Both the position numbers and the translations under genes were made by a program. DNA of 64,000 nt from Actinomycetota bacterium (GTDB lineage: Bacteria; Actinomycetota; Acidimicrobiia; Acidimicrobiales; Ilumatobacteraceae), in assembly GCA_009919275.1 (NCBI GenBank), contig RGCG01000002.1, forward strand, positions 1 to 64,000. Direction: 5' to 3'. Positions 54,947 through 64,000 of this stretch are shown here, piece by piece. The notes below the pieces were generated by a model that had not been told where the DNA came from, searched no databases, and saw only the letters and a program-made list of their open reading frames with translations. The stretch's first letter is position 1, and each line of letters opens with the position of its first letter.

Positions 54947-55456
54947 GTGGGTGTTCGTCGTGCGAGAGGAAATTTTTTAGCCGTTTGCATAGTCGGTGCA
55001 TTTGTACTGGGTGCATGCGGTGGTTCCGACTCGTCGTCGAATGACGAAACAACTGCCGACTCCACCGAAGTTGTCAACGAAACAGATGAAGCAGAGGAAG
55101 CAACAACTGACACCGCTGTTGAAGCAACCGGTTCGGTTGAGGAGTTCTGCAAGTCGGCACTCGACAACCAGGGTGGTGCCGACATCGCCGCCGACGATGA
55201 CCCTGCAGCGATTGCCGAGAAGTTGTCGGCGAATGCTGCGGCACTCGAAGAGATGGCATCACTCGCGCCGAGCGACGTGAAGGCAGATGCCGAAGCTGTT
55301 GCCACTGCTGCTCGCAGCATGGCCGAGGCAATTTCTGGTGACCCGACTTTGGACAAGTTCAACTCGCTGATCGAAGAATTCGCAACATCCGATGCCAACA
55401 CCGCGTCAGCCAACGTGCAGACATGGGTGAAGGCGAACTGTGAGCCCGGGAAATGA
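54947..55456 (+). CDS. Secreted lipoprotein, function unknown
   Basis: This protein of about 169 residues has a lipoprotein signal ending FVLGACGGSDSSS, an acidic Thr/Glu linker and a helical Ala-rich domain with two cysteines (EEFCKSALDN and VKANCEPGK), which could form one disulfide. I do not recognise a family. GTG 54947 is preferred over the ORF track TTG at 54932 because AAGGGGGCAGC lies in front. The stop overlaps an ATG of the next ORF. Confidence 0.7.
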   Translation: MGVRRARGNFLAVCIVGAFVLGACGGSDSSSNDETTADSTEVVNETDEAEEATTDTAVEATGSVEEFCKSALDNQGGADIAADDDPAAIAEKLSANAAALEEMASLAPSDVKADAEAVATAARSMAEAISGDPTLDKFNSLIEEFATSDANTASANVQTWVKANCEPGK

Positions 55457-55473
55457 TGAGAGGTACATCAATC

Positions 55474-56529
55474 ATGAGGAAACGATCGTTCTTGACCGGG
55501 GTCATCGCGGCCACGGTTGTGCTGGCTTCGTGCGGCGGGTCATCTGACTCGTCGTCGGGTGAGACAACGGCATCGACGCGTGTGAAGAACGCGGCGCTAC
55601 CCGCAACGACTGTTGCTGCGACAACCGCGGCACCCGAGACCACCGCTGCACCTGCAACGACTGCGGCACCTGCGACAACCGCGGCGCCTGCAACGACCGC
55701 AGCACCCGAGACCACCGCGGCACCTGCGACAACCGCAGCGCCCGAGGTCACGGTGCCCGAAGTGACAAAGGTGAAGGACCCGGGTGGCTACCAGGCGACG
55801 TACCTCGCAACCACCGACCCACTCGGCTCACCGCGTCCCGCGTTGCCCGCCGAAGCATCGATCACAGCGAATGCGGCCAAGGCAGTCGGCAGCGTTTACC
55901 GCACCGACAGCGACGGCATCCTCGGTGTCACTGCCGCTGAATGGTCGGGCACGGCCACGCCGCTCACGCTTCGCTGGACAGTGAACGGCAAGCCCTGTGA
56001 CAACTGCGCCTTCCTTTCGCCCACCTCGAAGAAAGTGGTGAAGGCCCTGCTGGCGGCGACATTGCCCGGTTCCGGAATCACCGGCATTCGAGGCCTCGAT
56101 GCGACGGCCGTCGGAGTCGGTCGGTATCAGGGCAGTGGTTGGGGTTTCGAAGTCCTCATCGGCGACCCGGCATCGGCTGAAGCGCAAAAGACCGGCAATG
56201 CAATCCGTGACTGGGCGCTTTCCTGCTCGGGTGATACCGCAGCGACCTGCCGCAACGTCGAGCTCGGAATCGGCGAACTGCGCTGGAAGAACCAAATCTG
56301 GTCGGTGGCCAACTGCACCTCTGCGCTGCAGAACGGCGGACCAAAGATTCTCCTCGCCGACGCAGCAAATCTGCTGAAGGGCGCCACTGCCGAAACCGCA
56401 AGCCTCGTGCGCCAACGCGCCGCAATCGATCGGGTGGCAATCGCCACGCCCACGTATCGCCCAGTTTTTGCGAGCTCGGGTGACGCCCGCGCTCTCACCG
56501 GATTCGCTTCGACAGGATGTGCGAAATGA
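55474..56529 (+). CDS. Secreted lipoprotein with TTAAP-repeat linker, function unknown
   Basis: This protein of about 351 residues has a lipoprotein signal (TGVIAATVVLASCGGSS), a hexapeptide-repeat linker and a globular domain with cysteine pairs (GKPCDNCAF near residue 183, SCSGDTAATC near 252, then NC and GC). The domain is not recognised. Start choice: ATG 55474 with AGAGG about 12 nt upstream, or ATG 55453 overlapping the previous stop as ATGA; the shorter form gives a cleaner signal peptide. The stop overlaps the giant gene start as ATGA. Confidence 0.68.
   Translation: MRKRSFLTGVIAATVVLASCGGSSDSSSGETTASTRVKNAALPATTVAATTAAPETTAAPATTAAPATTAAPATTAAPETTAAPATTAAPEVTVPEVTKVKDPGGYQATYLATTDPLGSPRPALPAEASITANAAKAVGSVYRTDSDGILGVTAAEWSGTATPLTLRWTVNGKPCDNCAFLSPTSKKVVKALLAATLPGSGITGIRGLDATAVGVGRYQGSGWGFEVLIGDPASAEAQKTGNAIRDWALSCSGDTAATCRNVELGIGELRWKNQIWSVANCTSALQNGGPKILLADAANLLKGATAETASLVRQRAAIDRVAIATPTYRPVFASSGDARALTGFASTGCAK
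55621..55746 (+). repeat. 18-bp coding repeat, seven TTAAP(A/E) hexapeptides
   Basis: Seven imperfect 18-bp units encode TTAAPE or TTAAPA in an extended Thr/Ala/Pro linker between the lipid anchor and the globular domain. Synonymous differences between units show it is not a fresh slippage product. Such linkers in actinobacteria are often O-mannosylated. Confidence 0.9.
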
Positions 56530-59500
56530 GCATGAATAGCTTCAAGAAATTTGCCCTGGTATCGGCGGCGATCAGCATTGCAATCGTCGACATCACCCCG
56601 GTCGGCGCAAGCAGCCCGGCCGATTCGACGACCACCACGGTCGCACCGGCAGCCGAGGCGACCACCACCACTGGCGCGCCCGCTGCGGGTGACGCAACCA
56701 CGACGACGGCTCCGGGTGCTGCAGCGCCCGCCGCGACCGACGTCGCGGTGCCCACCACGATTCCCGGTCTCGACAACGCGTTACTCGCGCCACTGCCGAG
56801 TGACGCGAAGCCCGACAACGTCGACCTCGTGCCGGCAACCACGGCACCGGCCACTACGTTGCCGCCCGCAACGCCGGGCAAAGCGAAGTCCGGCCCCGAC
56901 ATCATGGCCTCGGCAAACCAAACAAGCGTTGTCACCACCGACCTCAACGCGGTGATCATTGTTCGTTTGTCGAACATGGGTAACGCGGCCGCGGGTATTG
57001 AAGCCCCGGTCTCGTTCTCGTTGGCCAAGTTGCCGCGAGGCGTCAAGGTGCTCGAGGTTCTTCCTGCGCTGAACGACAAGTCGGCGATCGGTGACCAGGG
57101 CTGGGAGTGCAACGCGACATCGTGCACGCTCAAGCAGAAGACCGACACCGGTATCTCCAGCGGCATCATTCCCGTTGCGGGTGTCGTGCGCGCCGACCTG
57201 CGCGTGAACTACGCACCCGATGCGGAATTGTTCGTCGCCGACGATGCGTACACCACCAAGAGCAACGAGCTTGCCGAAAAGCGTGACATCGCAGGAATCC
57301 AGGCCTTGTCGCGTACCGTGCCGCACTTCCTCGTGCGTGCGTCACTCGCGGGTGATGCTGCTCCCGAAAACGACGAGTTCGCTCTCGCGGTGCTGGGCGC
57401 TCCTCGCAATACAACGGGCAACAGCCCCGCCGAGGACACGGGCCGCAGTTCATGCGTCTTCGTTGACGGTGAACCGTCCGGAAACACCTATCCGGGTGGT
57501 CGCTTCAAGATCGTTCTGCGCACGCTTCCGGTGTGTGATCAGGTTTTCTCGGGCGACATCACTTTCACCGACATTCTTCCCGCACAGCTTGGTCTCACCG
57601 ATGTGAAGATTTCCGGCAACGGTTGGACCTGCGATGACCCTGCCGCACCGAAGCGTTGTACGCGCACCGGTGGCGAGATTCAGCCCAGCTTCTTCAGTGA
57701 GCCGCTCATCATCGAGGGTCGCACATCGAAGACCGCAGCGGTGACGGCACAGCCCTTCACGTGGAAGGTCAACTCAGTGAGCCGCGTGCTGGCCGATGGA
57801 ACCCAGCTCGAGGCGCTCGCCGAACTCACCTCGCAGATCAACGAAGCCCCGAAGCCCGACCTCGTCGCAAAGGTCATCGCGCGTGATGGCAAGACCAGCA
57901 TGGTTGCTCCCGGCACGTTGCTCGTCGATGCGAAGGTGCGTTCGATCAACGGTATTGGTCAGAACGTCGCCGTCACCGTGGGTGTCCGCAAGGGCGTCAC
58001 AATTGAAACGTCAGCCGATGGCTCGCCCGGTTGGACCTGTGCGTCCGCCGCCGCCGACCCGGCTGCCGGCGAAGGTGCAACTGCGTTCAAGTGCGTGAAG
58101 GCAGAGTTGTTCGACACGGCCGAAGAAACGGTCGCTTTCAAGTTCACGACCACCGAAGCGACCGAAACGGGCGCAGCGCAGGTCATCAGCGTGATCTCGG
58201 CCGAGAACGAAGATGCGGCGAAGGTCGAGAACAACCGTTCGGGCCAGACGTTGCTCATTCAGCCCGCTCCGGCAGCAATGCCCGGCATCGTGTTCACGCG
58301 TGCCGACGAGAAGGGCGCAACCCAGGCCGTCAGCGACGGTTCGACAACCGAGATCATCGTTGGCAAGAAGGCCAGCTACGGCCTCGCGGTCTCGAACCTC
58401 GGCGCGGCTCCCATCGCAGCTGGATCGGTTGTTCGTCTCGAACAGTACGTATCCGACTTCGCGATCTTCTCGGGCAAGTCAGCACCGAAGGAAGCCGACT
58501 TCAAGGGCGACCTTGATTCGAAGAAGATTCCGGCAACGCCGGGCCAGTGGGCCTGCGTTGCAGGTCAAGGCACTCCGCCAGTGGTGCAGTTGCCCGAATC
58601 CCTCGCGGGTGCGGGGGAGGCCATCGCCGCGCCGACACCCGTTGCCACACCGGGCAAGAAGGGCGCGGCAATTCGTTGTGAGTTGACGCTCGCCGCTGCC
58701 GTGGCACCCGAGGCACAGACGCCAATTCTCAATCTCACCGTCGAGGCCGCGAATTCGGCCAAGCCGGGCAAGCCCGAATGGCCGGTGTACGCGTCGTTGC
58801 CAGCGGTGAAGACCGCTCCGGTGGCCCGCTACGGCATGGGCATCACCGTGGTCAAGCAGCAACCGGCGCTCACCGCGGCGATTGCCGCACCGGCCGGACC
58901 TCGTCCGGGTGGCAAGGCCGCTGCGCAATTCAGCGTGAAGAACGAAGGCACGGCCGACTCCAATGCTCAGTCGATGATCATCAAAACCAAGGGCGGTCGT
59001 TTGACCGGCGCCAAGGGTGAGGGTTGGAACTGTGCAGTCGTCGGTGGCTTCATCGCCGAGGGCTTCATTGCGTGCTCGCGCAAACTCCCGCTGAAGGTCG
59101 GGGAAGCGTCGAAGGCCGTCGCTGTCGACTATCAGTCGAGTGACCCGAAGGCCAAGAAGATGGTGTTGCAGGTGACGTCGATCGTCTCGAACATCTACGG
59201 CCAGCCCACCAGCCAAACCTCGACCCAGGAAGTCGACCTGCGCGCGCCGCTGTCGTTCTCGATCCAGGGTCCCGACGTCATTGTCGATCAGATCGTCGAT
59301 GCCACCGGAAAGCGTGTGCCGTCGTCGATTCTCCTCACAACGGTCGGCAACGCCGACGGTTCGAAGTTCACGTGGCGCCAGCTCTGCACGACCGATGCCG
59401 ATGTCAAGGCATCGAACGGGCTCTGCAAGGCCGTCACCTCCGCGGCCAAGTGGGTCAGCGACGCTCCGTCGACGGGCCCCACGGCGAATCTGCTCGCACC

Positions 59501-62500
59501 CGCCGTCAAGGCGGAAGAGACGTTGGTCTTCGAAGCAACCGCTCTCGACGAGGCGGGAACTTCCTCGACCGCGCGCTTCTCGGTGCGTGTCCAGCCGTTG
59601 CCCACCGCGCAGGGTCCGACCGGCAAGGCGGGAAGCGGCAGCGGTTCGTCCGTGCTGCGTCGCGTGCCGAAGCAGTCGGGACCAAGCGTCCGCGCATTTG
59701 CCGCCACCGCGCCGACATCGGGCGCCGGTGACACTTCCGTTCTCACGTCGGCCAATGCCGGCGTGACGGTCAACGGCAACATCTTCGGTGGTTCGACGCT
59801 CACCGTCGCTCAGGGTGCCGCTGTGTCGGTCACCGCCGCGGCCTCGGGCGTTGGCGCGGTCACCTACGCGTGGTCGCAGGCCGCGGGCCCGACACCTTCG
59901 GTGCTTGCAACAGCCGTTACGAACACCGCAACGGTCGCGTTCACCGCACCCGCAGCGAACACAACCATCAGCCTCCGCGTGGTCGCAACCGACTCACGCG
60001 GCGAAAAGTCATCCGATGTCGTCACAGTTGTCGTTGGCACCGGTGGCGCTGCCGCCGTGTCGGCGAACATCACCGAGGGCGAAGGTCCCTTGGCAGTCGA
60101 CACGGCGAAGGCAATTGCTCTCAACGCAACCGCAACCGGTTCGGGCGCCATCACCTATGCCTGGACACAGGTGTCGGGTCCTGCTCTTACGTTGAACGGT
60201 GCGAACACTGCAGCGCTCTCGATCGCGGCATCGGCCGCAATCGGCACCGCAGTCATCCTGGTCACTGCCACCGACGCCACAGGCGCCAGTGCAACCGACC
60301 AGATCACACTGCAGATGAACCCAAGCGGTGCACCGACCCCGTTGTGTGACTTCGTCGAGGCAATCTCCACGAACACCGCCTCCAAGCTCGAAGCGACGTA
60401 CAAGGCGATCGGTATCGGCAATCTTGATCTGTCACAGCTCAAGGTGAACTCTTCGACGTGTTCGGAGAGTTCGAAGGTGTCGTTCACCAACGCCGGGTTC
60501 TCGCTCGCCGGCTACCTCACCGTTTCGGGTGCAAGCGGCTCGATCAGCGCCGCCGGTCTCACCATTCGCTCGGCCACTTTCACCGGTCCCGAGTCGTGGG
60601 GTTCACCCGTCTTCTCGATCGGTGGAACCGACCCCGTCGGCCTCTTCATTCCGTTCTCAAGAGCATCGATTGCAATCGGCGCATTCGAAGGCAAGATCGA
60701 ATCGGGTTCGATGCCGTTCCTCAAGTTGCCCGCCGGCTGGACGCCCGCTGCGACGTTGACGTTCAGCGTCGACGCCGAGGGTGGCAAGGCCGTCAGCCTC
60801 GAAGCAACCGCTACCGGCCCCGAGAAGAACGGCAAGAAGCCAACGGCCCGCATCGCGGGTGCCGTCGCCACAAACGGCACGTTCTCGCTTGACGCATCGC
60901 TCGCCAACGGGTTCGAGCTCTTCGGCTCGACAATCGACTTCGCCGGCTCGGTGAAGAAGGAAACCCCCGAAGCCGACGTCGCTTTGTCGCTGAAGGGCGC
61001 CCTGCAGGGTGAGATCGCGCTCACGTCGAACGTGAAGATCACCGCATTGTCGGCGTCGTACGACAAGGGCGGCGCCATCACAGGTTCCGGCACGATGACA
61101 ATCGGCTCGGGCGACACCGCACTGGCAGTGACGGCCGACCTCAGTTACACCGATGCAAACAACCATTCGTTCGCCGTGAAGGCCGCAACCGCGGGTGGCA
61201 AGTGGAGCCCGGGCAAGGACATCTCGATCCCGCTCGCCAGCGCGTCGGGTTCGTACGTTGCCAAGGACGGCGCAAAGACCATCGACGTCTCCGTCGTCGG
61301 TGGTGACGTGTCGCCCTTTACCGGTCTCAAGTTCGTCGCACCCACCATCAAGGCGACCGCACAGTGCCCGGCAACGGGTGCCTGTGACGTGAAGGTCAAC
61401 CTTGACTCGGGTGCGGAAGTCACCCTGGGTTCAACCTCGACGACCGGCAAGATCACCGGTGCGGTCGACATCACCAACAAGACGGCGTCACTGAAGGCAT
61501 CGCTCGACAAGATTCCGCTCGTCGCGGGCCTCGAGATCACGTCGGCCTCACTGGCAATCGATTCCACCAACATCGGTGCCGCGAATGCGGCCACCACCGT
61601 CACGTTGGCGGGTTCGATGACAGTGTTCGAAAAGACGGTCAGCGCCTCTGCGGCGTTCTCGAAGACCGGCGTGTTGCTGACCGCCGACCTGCCGGAGCTC
61701 GCACCGTTCGGCGCAAGCGGACCGGTCTGGAAGCCGGGCCAGCTGAGCTGGTCGTCGGGTCCGATCTCGATCACACCAAAGGTGCCGTCGTTGCCGAACA
61801 TCAAGTCGGTCAACCTGACACCCAGGGTGCCGCGTCTCAACATGGCGATCGCACTGCCCGAGCAGATCAAGGGTCTCGCTTCGGCAACGGTGAGCAACGT
61901 TGGCGACATCGCCCTCGATGGTGAAGTCGACTTCTCGACCGGCAAGTTCAGCCTCGCCGCGTCGCTCACGAACGACACGATCGACCTCGCTGGTGCAATC
62001 AGCCGCGAGAAGACCGGCGACCCGTTCAAGTACAACCTCACCGGCAAGGTGAAGAAGGCAATCGCCCTCACCGACTCGGTGTCGCTGACCACGCTCGACG
62101 TGAGCTTCGGCAACGCAACGGCGGGTGGCCCGCTCACCCTCACCGGCAATGGTTCGGTTGACGTGAAGTTGCCCGACTCGACGGTTGTCACCGTCGCGGG
62201 TGCGGTCACCTACAACTCGGCCACCGACTTCACCGTTACCGTCTCGGCGGGTGCAACCGCTCCGTCGTTCGCGGTCACCGGTGGCGAGGCTCTGAGCCTC
62301 GGTCAGGCAAGCGGTACCTTCAAGCGCACCGCTGCAGGAAGCGTCCTCGACGTCAACTTGTCGACCGCTGGTCCGTGGAAGCCCGTCAGTGGCCTCAGCG
62401 TCACCAACGTGTCGGCCAAGGCATCGGTCACCTGCAACACCGGCGCCAAGTGCGTGCCGGCGTTCGACCTGAAGGGAACCCTCGGCTTCGACCTCGGTAT

Positions 62501-64000
62501 CTCGGGCCTCAACTCCGCGGATATCAGCGGCAAACTCGACGACAAGGGCTTCGCGTTCAGTGCGAAGTTCAACGACCTCGCGTTCACGTCTGACATCAAG
62601 TTGTTGGCTCCGACCTTCAGCCTGGCGATTCCACCGAAGACCAGCACCGACAAGGCCTCGGCATCGTTGTCGGGCACGTTCGCGCTCTTCGGCGCGACGC
62701 TCAACGCAAACGTCAACTTCAGCTCGGCGGGCGTCCTGCTCACCGGCGACTTCCCGAAGTTCAACTTCCCGGGCTCCGACATCGGCTTCGACGGTGGTCA
62801 GTTTGCATGGGCGCTGCGCGCACCCAGCAGCATCAGCTGGACACCGAAGGTTCCGAACTTCCCGTCACTGCCGGCCATCAGCCTGCCCGCTGGCGCTCCG
62901 CGCCTCGTGTTGTCGATGCCGACACCCGACGCAGTGAAGCAGTTGTCGGGCGACACGAGCCTCACCTTCGGTGCGGTCAAGGTCGAAGGCAGCATGACGC
63001 TGGCGTCCGGGGCGTTCTCGCTCACCGCGTCCTACGACTCGAATGCCACCAACATCACCGGCACGTTCTCACGTGAGGGCACCGGCAAGAACCTCACCTA
63101 CAACATCTCGGCCAAGGTGAAGCAACCGCTCACCGTCGTCGACGGTGTGAAGGTGGCCGCACTCGACCTCAACTTGAACAACACCACCGGTTCGGTGCAG
63201 GCGACGGGTACTGGTGACATCGAAATCTCCACCCCGTCGACGCCGATCGTCCTTGGCTTCAACCTGAACTACAAGTCATCGACCGACTACTCGTTCCAGG
63301 TGACGGTGAAGCCGACGGGTGGTACGACGTCCTGGTCGCCCTTCGCAGGATTCAGCCTGCCGCTCGGCAACCTGACGGGCACGATGGCACGTTCGGGTCA
63401 GACCCGCACGTTCAGCCTCGCGTTCAAGGGCGCCTCTGACTGGATTCCGGTCGGCTCTGCGAACGGCCCCGGTGTGAAGATCAGCGAGCCTGGCGCGGCC
63501 ATCTCGGCCACGTGCCAGGTCGGCGCGAGCTGCGTGCTCGCGTTCACTGCAACCGGCAAGGTGTCGGTCAACGTCGGTCAGGGTTACACCGCGCCGGCAA
63601 CCCTCACCGGTACCTTCACCAAGGACAGGTCGGAACTGCAGGCGGTGTTTGCCGACATTCCGGTCACCACCGGCGTCACGATCAAGGCTCCGACACTCGC
63701 CGTTGCATACGCGACGGTCGGGGGTCTCTCGGCCAGCGTGTCGGGTAGTGCCGATGTTCTCGGCACCACACTGTCGATGGCCGCGGTCTTCTCCGCCCAG
63801 GGCGTCATCGTCTCGGGTGGAATGAACGACTGGACGCCGATCCCCGGCGGCCCGACGCTCACCAACGCCTCGTTCGCATTCGCGACCTACAACGCGGTCC
63901 AGGTGACGTTGCCGAACGCACCAAACCTCGGCAAGGTCGACATTCCGCTCAACAACCCGACGCTGCTCGCGGGCTTCAAGGTCCCGGGCTGGTTGAAGGA
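56526..64000 (+). CDS. Giant secreted repeat protein, 3' end outside window
   Basis: From ATG 56526 (ATGA overlap) an open frame of more than 2,490 codons runs off the window; the ORF track omits it for lack of a stop. It has a signal peptide ending ITPVGASS and a Thr/Ala/Pro linker to about residue 120. Five beta-sandwich-like modules follow, each with a W-x-C and a later Cys (near 193, 367, 503, 675, 834). Two PKD/Ig-like domains (VTYAWSQAAGP, ITYAWTQVSGP) lie near 1110-1265. From about 1480 a module of about 358 residues repeats three times, with CPATGAC, CNTGAKC and CQVGASC at 1614, 1970 and 2330. No enzyme motif is seen; an adhesin or surface-layer role is inference. Confidence 0.8.
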   Translation, partial: MSMNSFKKFALVSAAISIAIVDITPVGASSPADSTTTTVAPAAEATTTTGAPAAGDATTTTAPGAAAPAATDVAVPTTIPGLDNALLAPLPSDAKPDNVDLVPATTAPATTLPPATPGKAKSGPDIMASANQTSVVTTDLNAVIIVRLSNMGNAAAGIEAPVSFSLAKLPRGVKVLEVLPALNDKSAIGDQGWECNATSCTLKQKTDTGISSGIIPVAGVVRADLRVNYAPDAELFVADDAYTTKSNELAEKRDIAGIQALSRTVPHFLVRASLAGDAAPENDEFALAVLGAPRNTTGNSPAEDTGRSSCVFVDGEPSGNTYPGGRFKIVLRTLPVCDQVFSGDITFTDILPAQLGLTDVKISGNGWTCDDPAAPKRCTRTGGEIQPSFFSEPLIIEGRTSKTAAVTAQPFTWKVNSVSRVLADGTQLEALAELTSQINEAPKPDLVAKVIARDGKTSMVAPGTLLVDAKVRSINGIGQNVAVTVGVRKGVTIETSADGSPGWTCASAAADPAAGEGATAFKCVKAELFDTAEETVAFKFTTTEATETGAAQVISVISAENEDAAKVENNRSGQTLLIQPAPAAMPGIVFTRADEKGATQAVSDGSTTEIIVGKKASYGLAVSNLGAAPIAAGSVVRLEQYVSDFAIFSGKSAPKEADFKGDLDSKKIPATPGQWACVAGQGTPPVVQLPESLAGAGEAIAAPTPVATPGKKGAAIRCELTLAAAVAPEAQTPILNLTVEAANSAKPGKPEWPVYASLPAVKTAPVARYGMGITVVKQQPALTAAIAAPAGPRPGGKAAAQFSVKNEGTADSNAQSMIIKTKGGRLTGAKGEGWNCAVVGGFIAEGFIACSRKLPLKVGEASKAVAVDYQSSDPKAKKMVLQVTSIVSNIYGQPTSQTSTQEVDLRAPLSFSIQGPDVIVDQIVDATGKRVPSSILLTTVGNADGSKFTWRQLCTTDADVKASNGLCKAVTSAAKWVSDAPSTGPTANLLAPAVKAEETLVFEATALDEAGTSSTARFSVRVQPLPTAQGPTGKAGSGSGSSVLRRVPKQSGPSVRAFAATAPTSGAGDTSVLTSANAGVTVNGNIFGGSTLTVAQGAAVSVTAAASGVGAVTYAWSQAAGPTPSVLATAVTNTATVAFTAPAANTTISLRVVATDSRGEKSSDVVTVVVGTGGAAAVSANITEGEGPLAVDTAKAIALNATATGSGAITYAWTQVSGPALTLNGANTAALSIAASAAIGTAVILVTATDATGASATDQITLQMNPSGAPTPLCDFVEAISTNTASKLEATYKAIGIGNLDLSQLKVNSSTCSESSKVSFTNAGFSLAGYLTVSGASGSISAAGLTIRSATFTGPESWGSPVFSIGGTDPVGLFIPFSRASIAIGAFEGKIESGSMPFLKLPAGWTPAATLTFSVDAEGGKAVSLEATATGPEKNGKKPTARIAGAVATNGTFSLDASLANGFELFGSTIDFAGSVKKETPEADVALSLKGALQGEIALTSNVKITALSASYDKGGAITGSGTMTIGSGDTALAVTADLSYTDANNHSFAVKAATAGGKWSPGKDISIPLASASGSYVAKDGAKTIDVSVVGGDVSPFTGLKFVAPTIKATAQCPATGACDVKVNLDSGAEVTLGSTSTTGKITGAVDITNKTASLKASLDKIPLVAGLEITSASLAIDSTNIGAANAATTVTLAGSMTVFEKTVSASAAFSKTGVLLTADLPELAPFGASGPVWKPGQLSWSSGPISITPKVPSLPNIKSVNLTPRVPRLNMAIALPEQIKGLASATVSNVGDIALDGEVDFSTGKFSLAASLTNDTIDLAGAISREKTGDPFKYNLTGKVKKAIALTDSVSLTTLDVSFGNATAGGPLTLTGNGSVDVKLPDSTVVTVAGAVTYNSATDFTVTVSAGATAPSFAVTGGEALSLGQASGTFKRTAAGSVLDVNLSTAGPWKPVSGLSVTNVSAKASVTCNTGAKCVPAFDLKGTLGFDLGISGLNSADISGKLDDKGFAFSAKFNDLAFTSDIKLLAPTFSLAIPPKTSTDKASASLSGTFALFGATLNANVNFSSAGVLLTGDFPKFNFPGSDIGFDGGQFAWALRAPSSISWTPKVPNFPSLPAISLPAGAPRLVLSMPTPDAVKQLSGDTSLTFGAVKVEGSMTLASGAFSLTASYDSNATNITGTFSREGTGKNLTYNISAKVKQPLTVVDGVKVAALDLNLNNTTGSVQATGTGDIEISTPSTPIVLGFNLNYKSSTDYSFQVTVKPTGGTTSWSPFAGFSLPLGNLTGTMARSGQTRTFSLAFKGASDWIPVGSANGPGVKISEPGAAISATCQVGASCVLAFTATGKVSVNVGQGYTAPATLTGTFTKDRSELQAVFADIPVTTGVTIKAPTLAVAYATVGGLSASVSGSADVLGTTLSMAAVFSAQGVIVSGGMNDWTPIPGGPTLTNASFAFATYNAVQVTLPNAPNLGKVDIPLNNPTLLAGFKVPGWLK

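Overview
The window is a high-GC chromosomal segment from an actinobacterium. Two WhiB-family regulators, a SenX3/RegX3-type phosphate system, a Tat translocase subunit, sortase, type-B succinate dehydrogenase, a membrane pyrophosphatase and many TT(A/T)xP-rich lipoproteins fit class Acidimicrobiia (inference from gene content; no marker gene was searched). I see no rRNA, tRNA, CRISPR array or insertion sequence. Gene density is very high. Most operons are stitched together by 4-nt (ATGA, GTGA, TTGA, perhaps CTGA) or TGATG stop/start overlaps, and many first genes have a TAnnnT box 6-8 nt before the start codon, as in leaderless mRNAs.

Layout. 1-5.3 kb: proton-pumping pyrophosphatase (partial) divergent from sdhCAB. 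5.3-7.5 kb: MoxR-like AAA ATPase and a ThuA-like protein. 7.5-11.4 kb: a form-II CO-dehydrogenase-like molybdenum hydroxylase (L-S-M) plus a small ferredoxin. 11.4-20.7 kb, minus strand: a coupled operon of two SDRs, two tandem P450s and a broken amidohydrolase, then an imidazolonepropionase-like hydrolase, acetoacetyl-CoA synthetase, a barrel fragment and a class III cyclase. This looks like a catabolic cluster for an unidentified substrate. 20.8-25.1 kb: VWA partner of the AAA ATPase, two WhiB genes, formiminotransferase, TatA. 25.1-29.9 kb: phosphate module (ppk, phoU, sensor kinase, response regulator). 30-38 kb: MFS, zinc metalloprotease, moaE, mreB, tandem PQQ-type dehydrogenases, tesB. 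38-42.5 kb: nitroreductase, methyltransferases, glycosyltransferase. 42.5-51.1 kb: broken lnt, sortase, hemY-hemH-hemE, M48 protease, esterase, lgt, enoyl-CoA hydratase. 51.1-54.3 kb: gatCAB. 54.3-64 kb: an envelope operon of a DsbE/TlpA-like lipoprotein, two further lipoproteins and a giant secreted repeat protein running off the window.

The most interesting signal is the DsbE/TlpA-like lipoprotein at 54276-54821. Its frame is open except for one TGA exactly at the first Cys of the thioredoxin CxxC motif (TGA-Gly-Thr-Cys). A hairpin with a GGUC loop lies 26 nt downstream. This is the pattern of a selenocysteine UxxC selenoprotein, although a Cys-to-stop nonsense mutation is the competing explanation. 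It sits just upstream of secreted proteins rich in paired cysteines.

Other notable signals are two tandem arrays (21 bp and 34 bp) that contain the stop codon of the upstream gene of a convergent pair; two genes (an amidohydrolase and lnt) with internal out-of-frame deletions; and a giant secreted protein with about 360-residue repeats.
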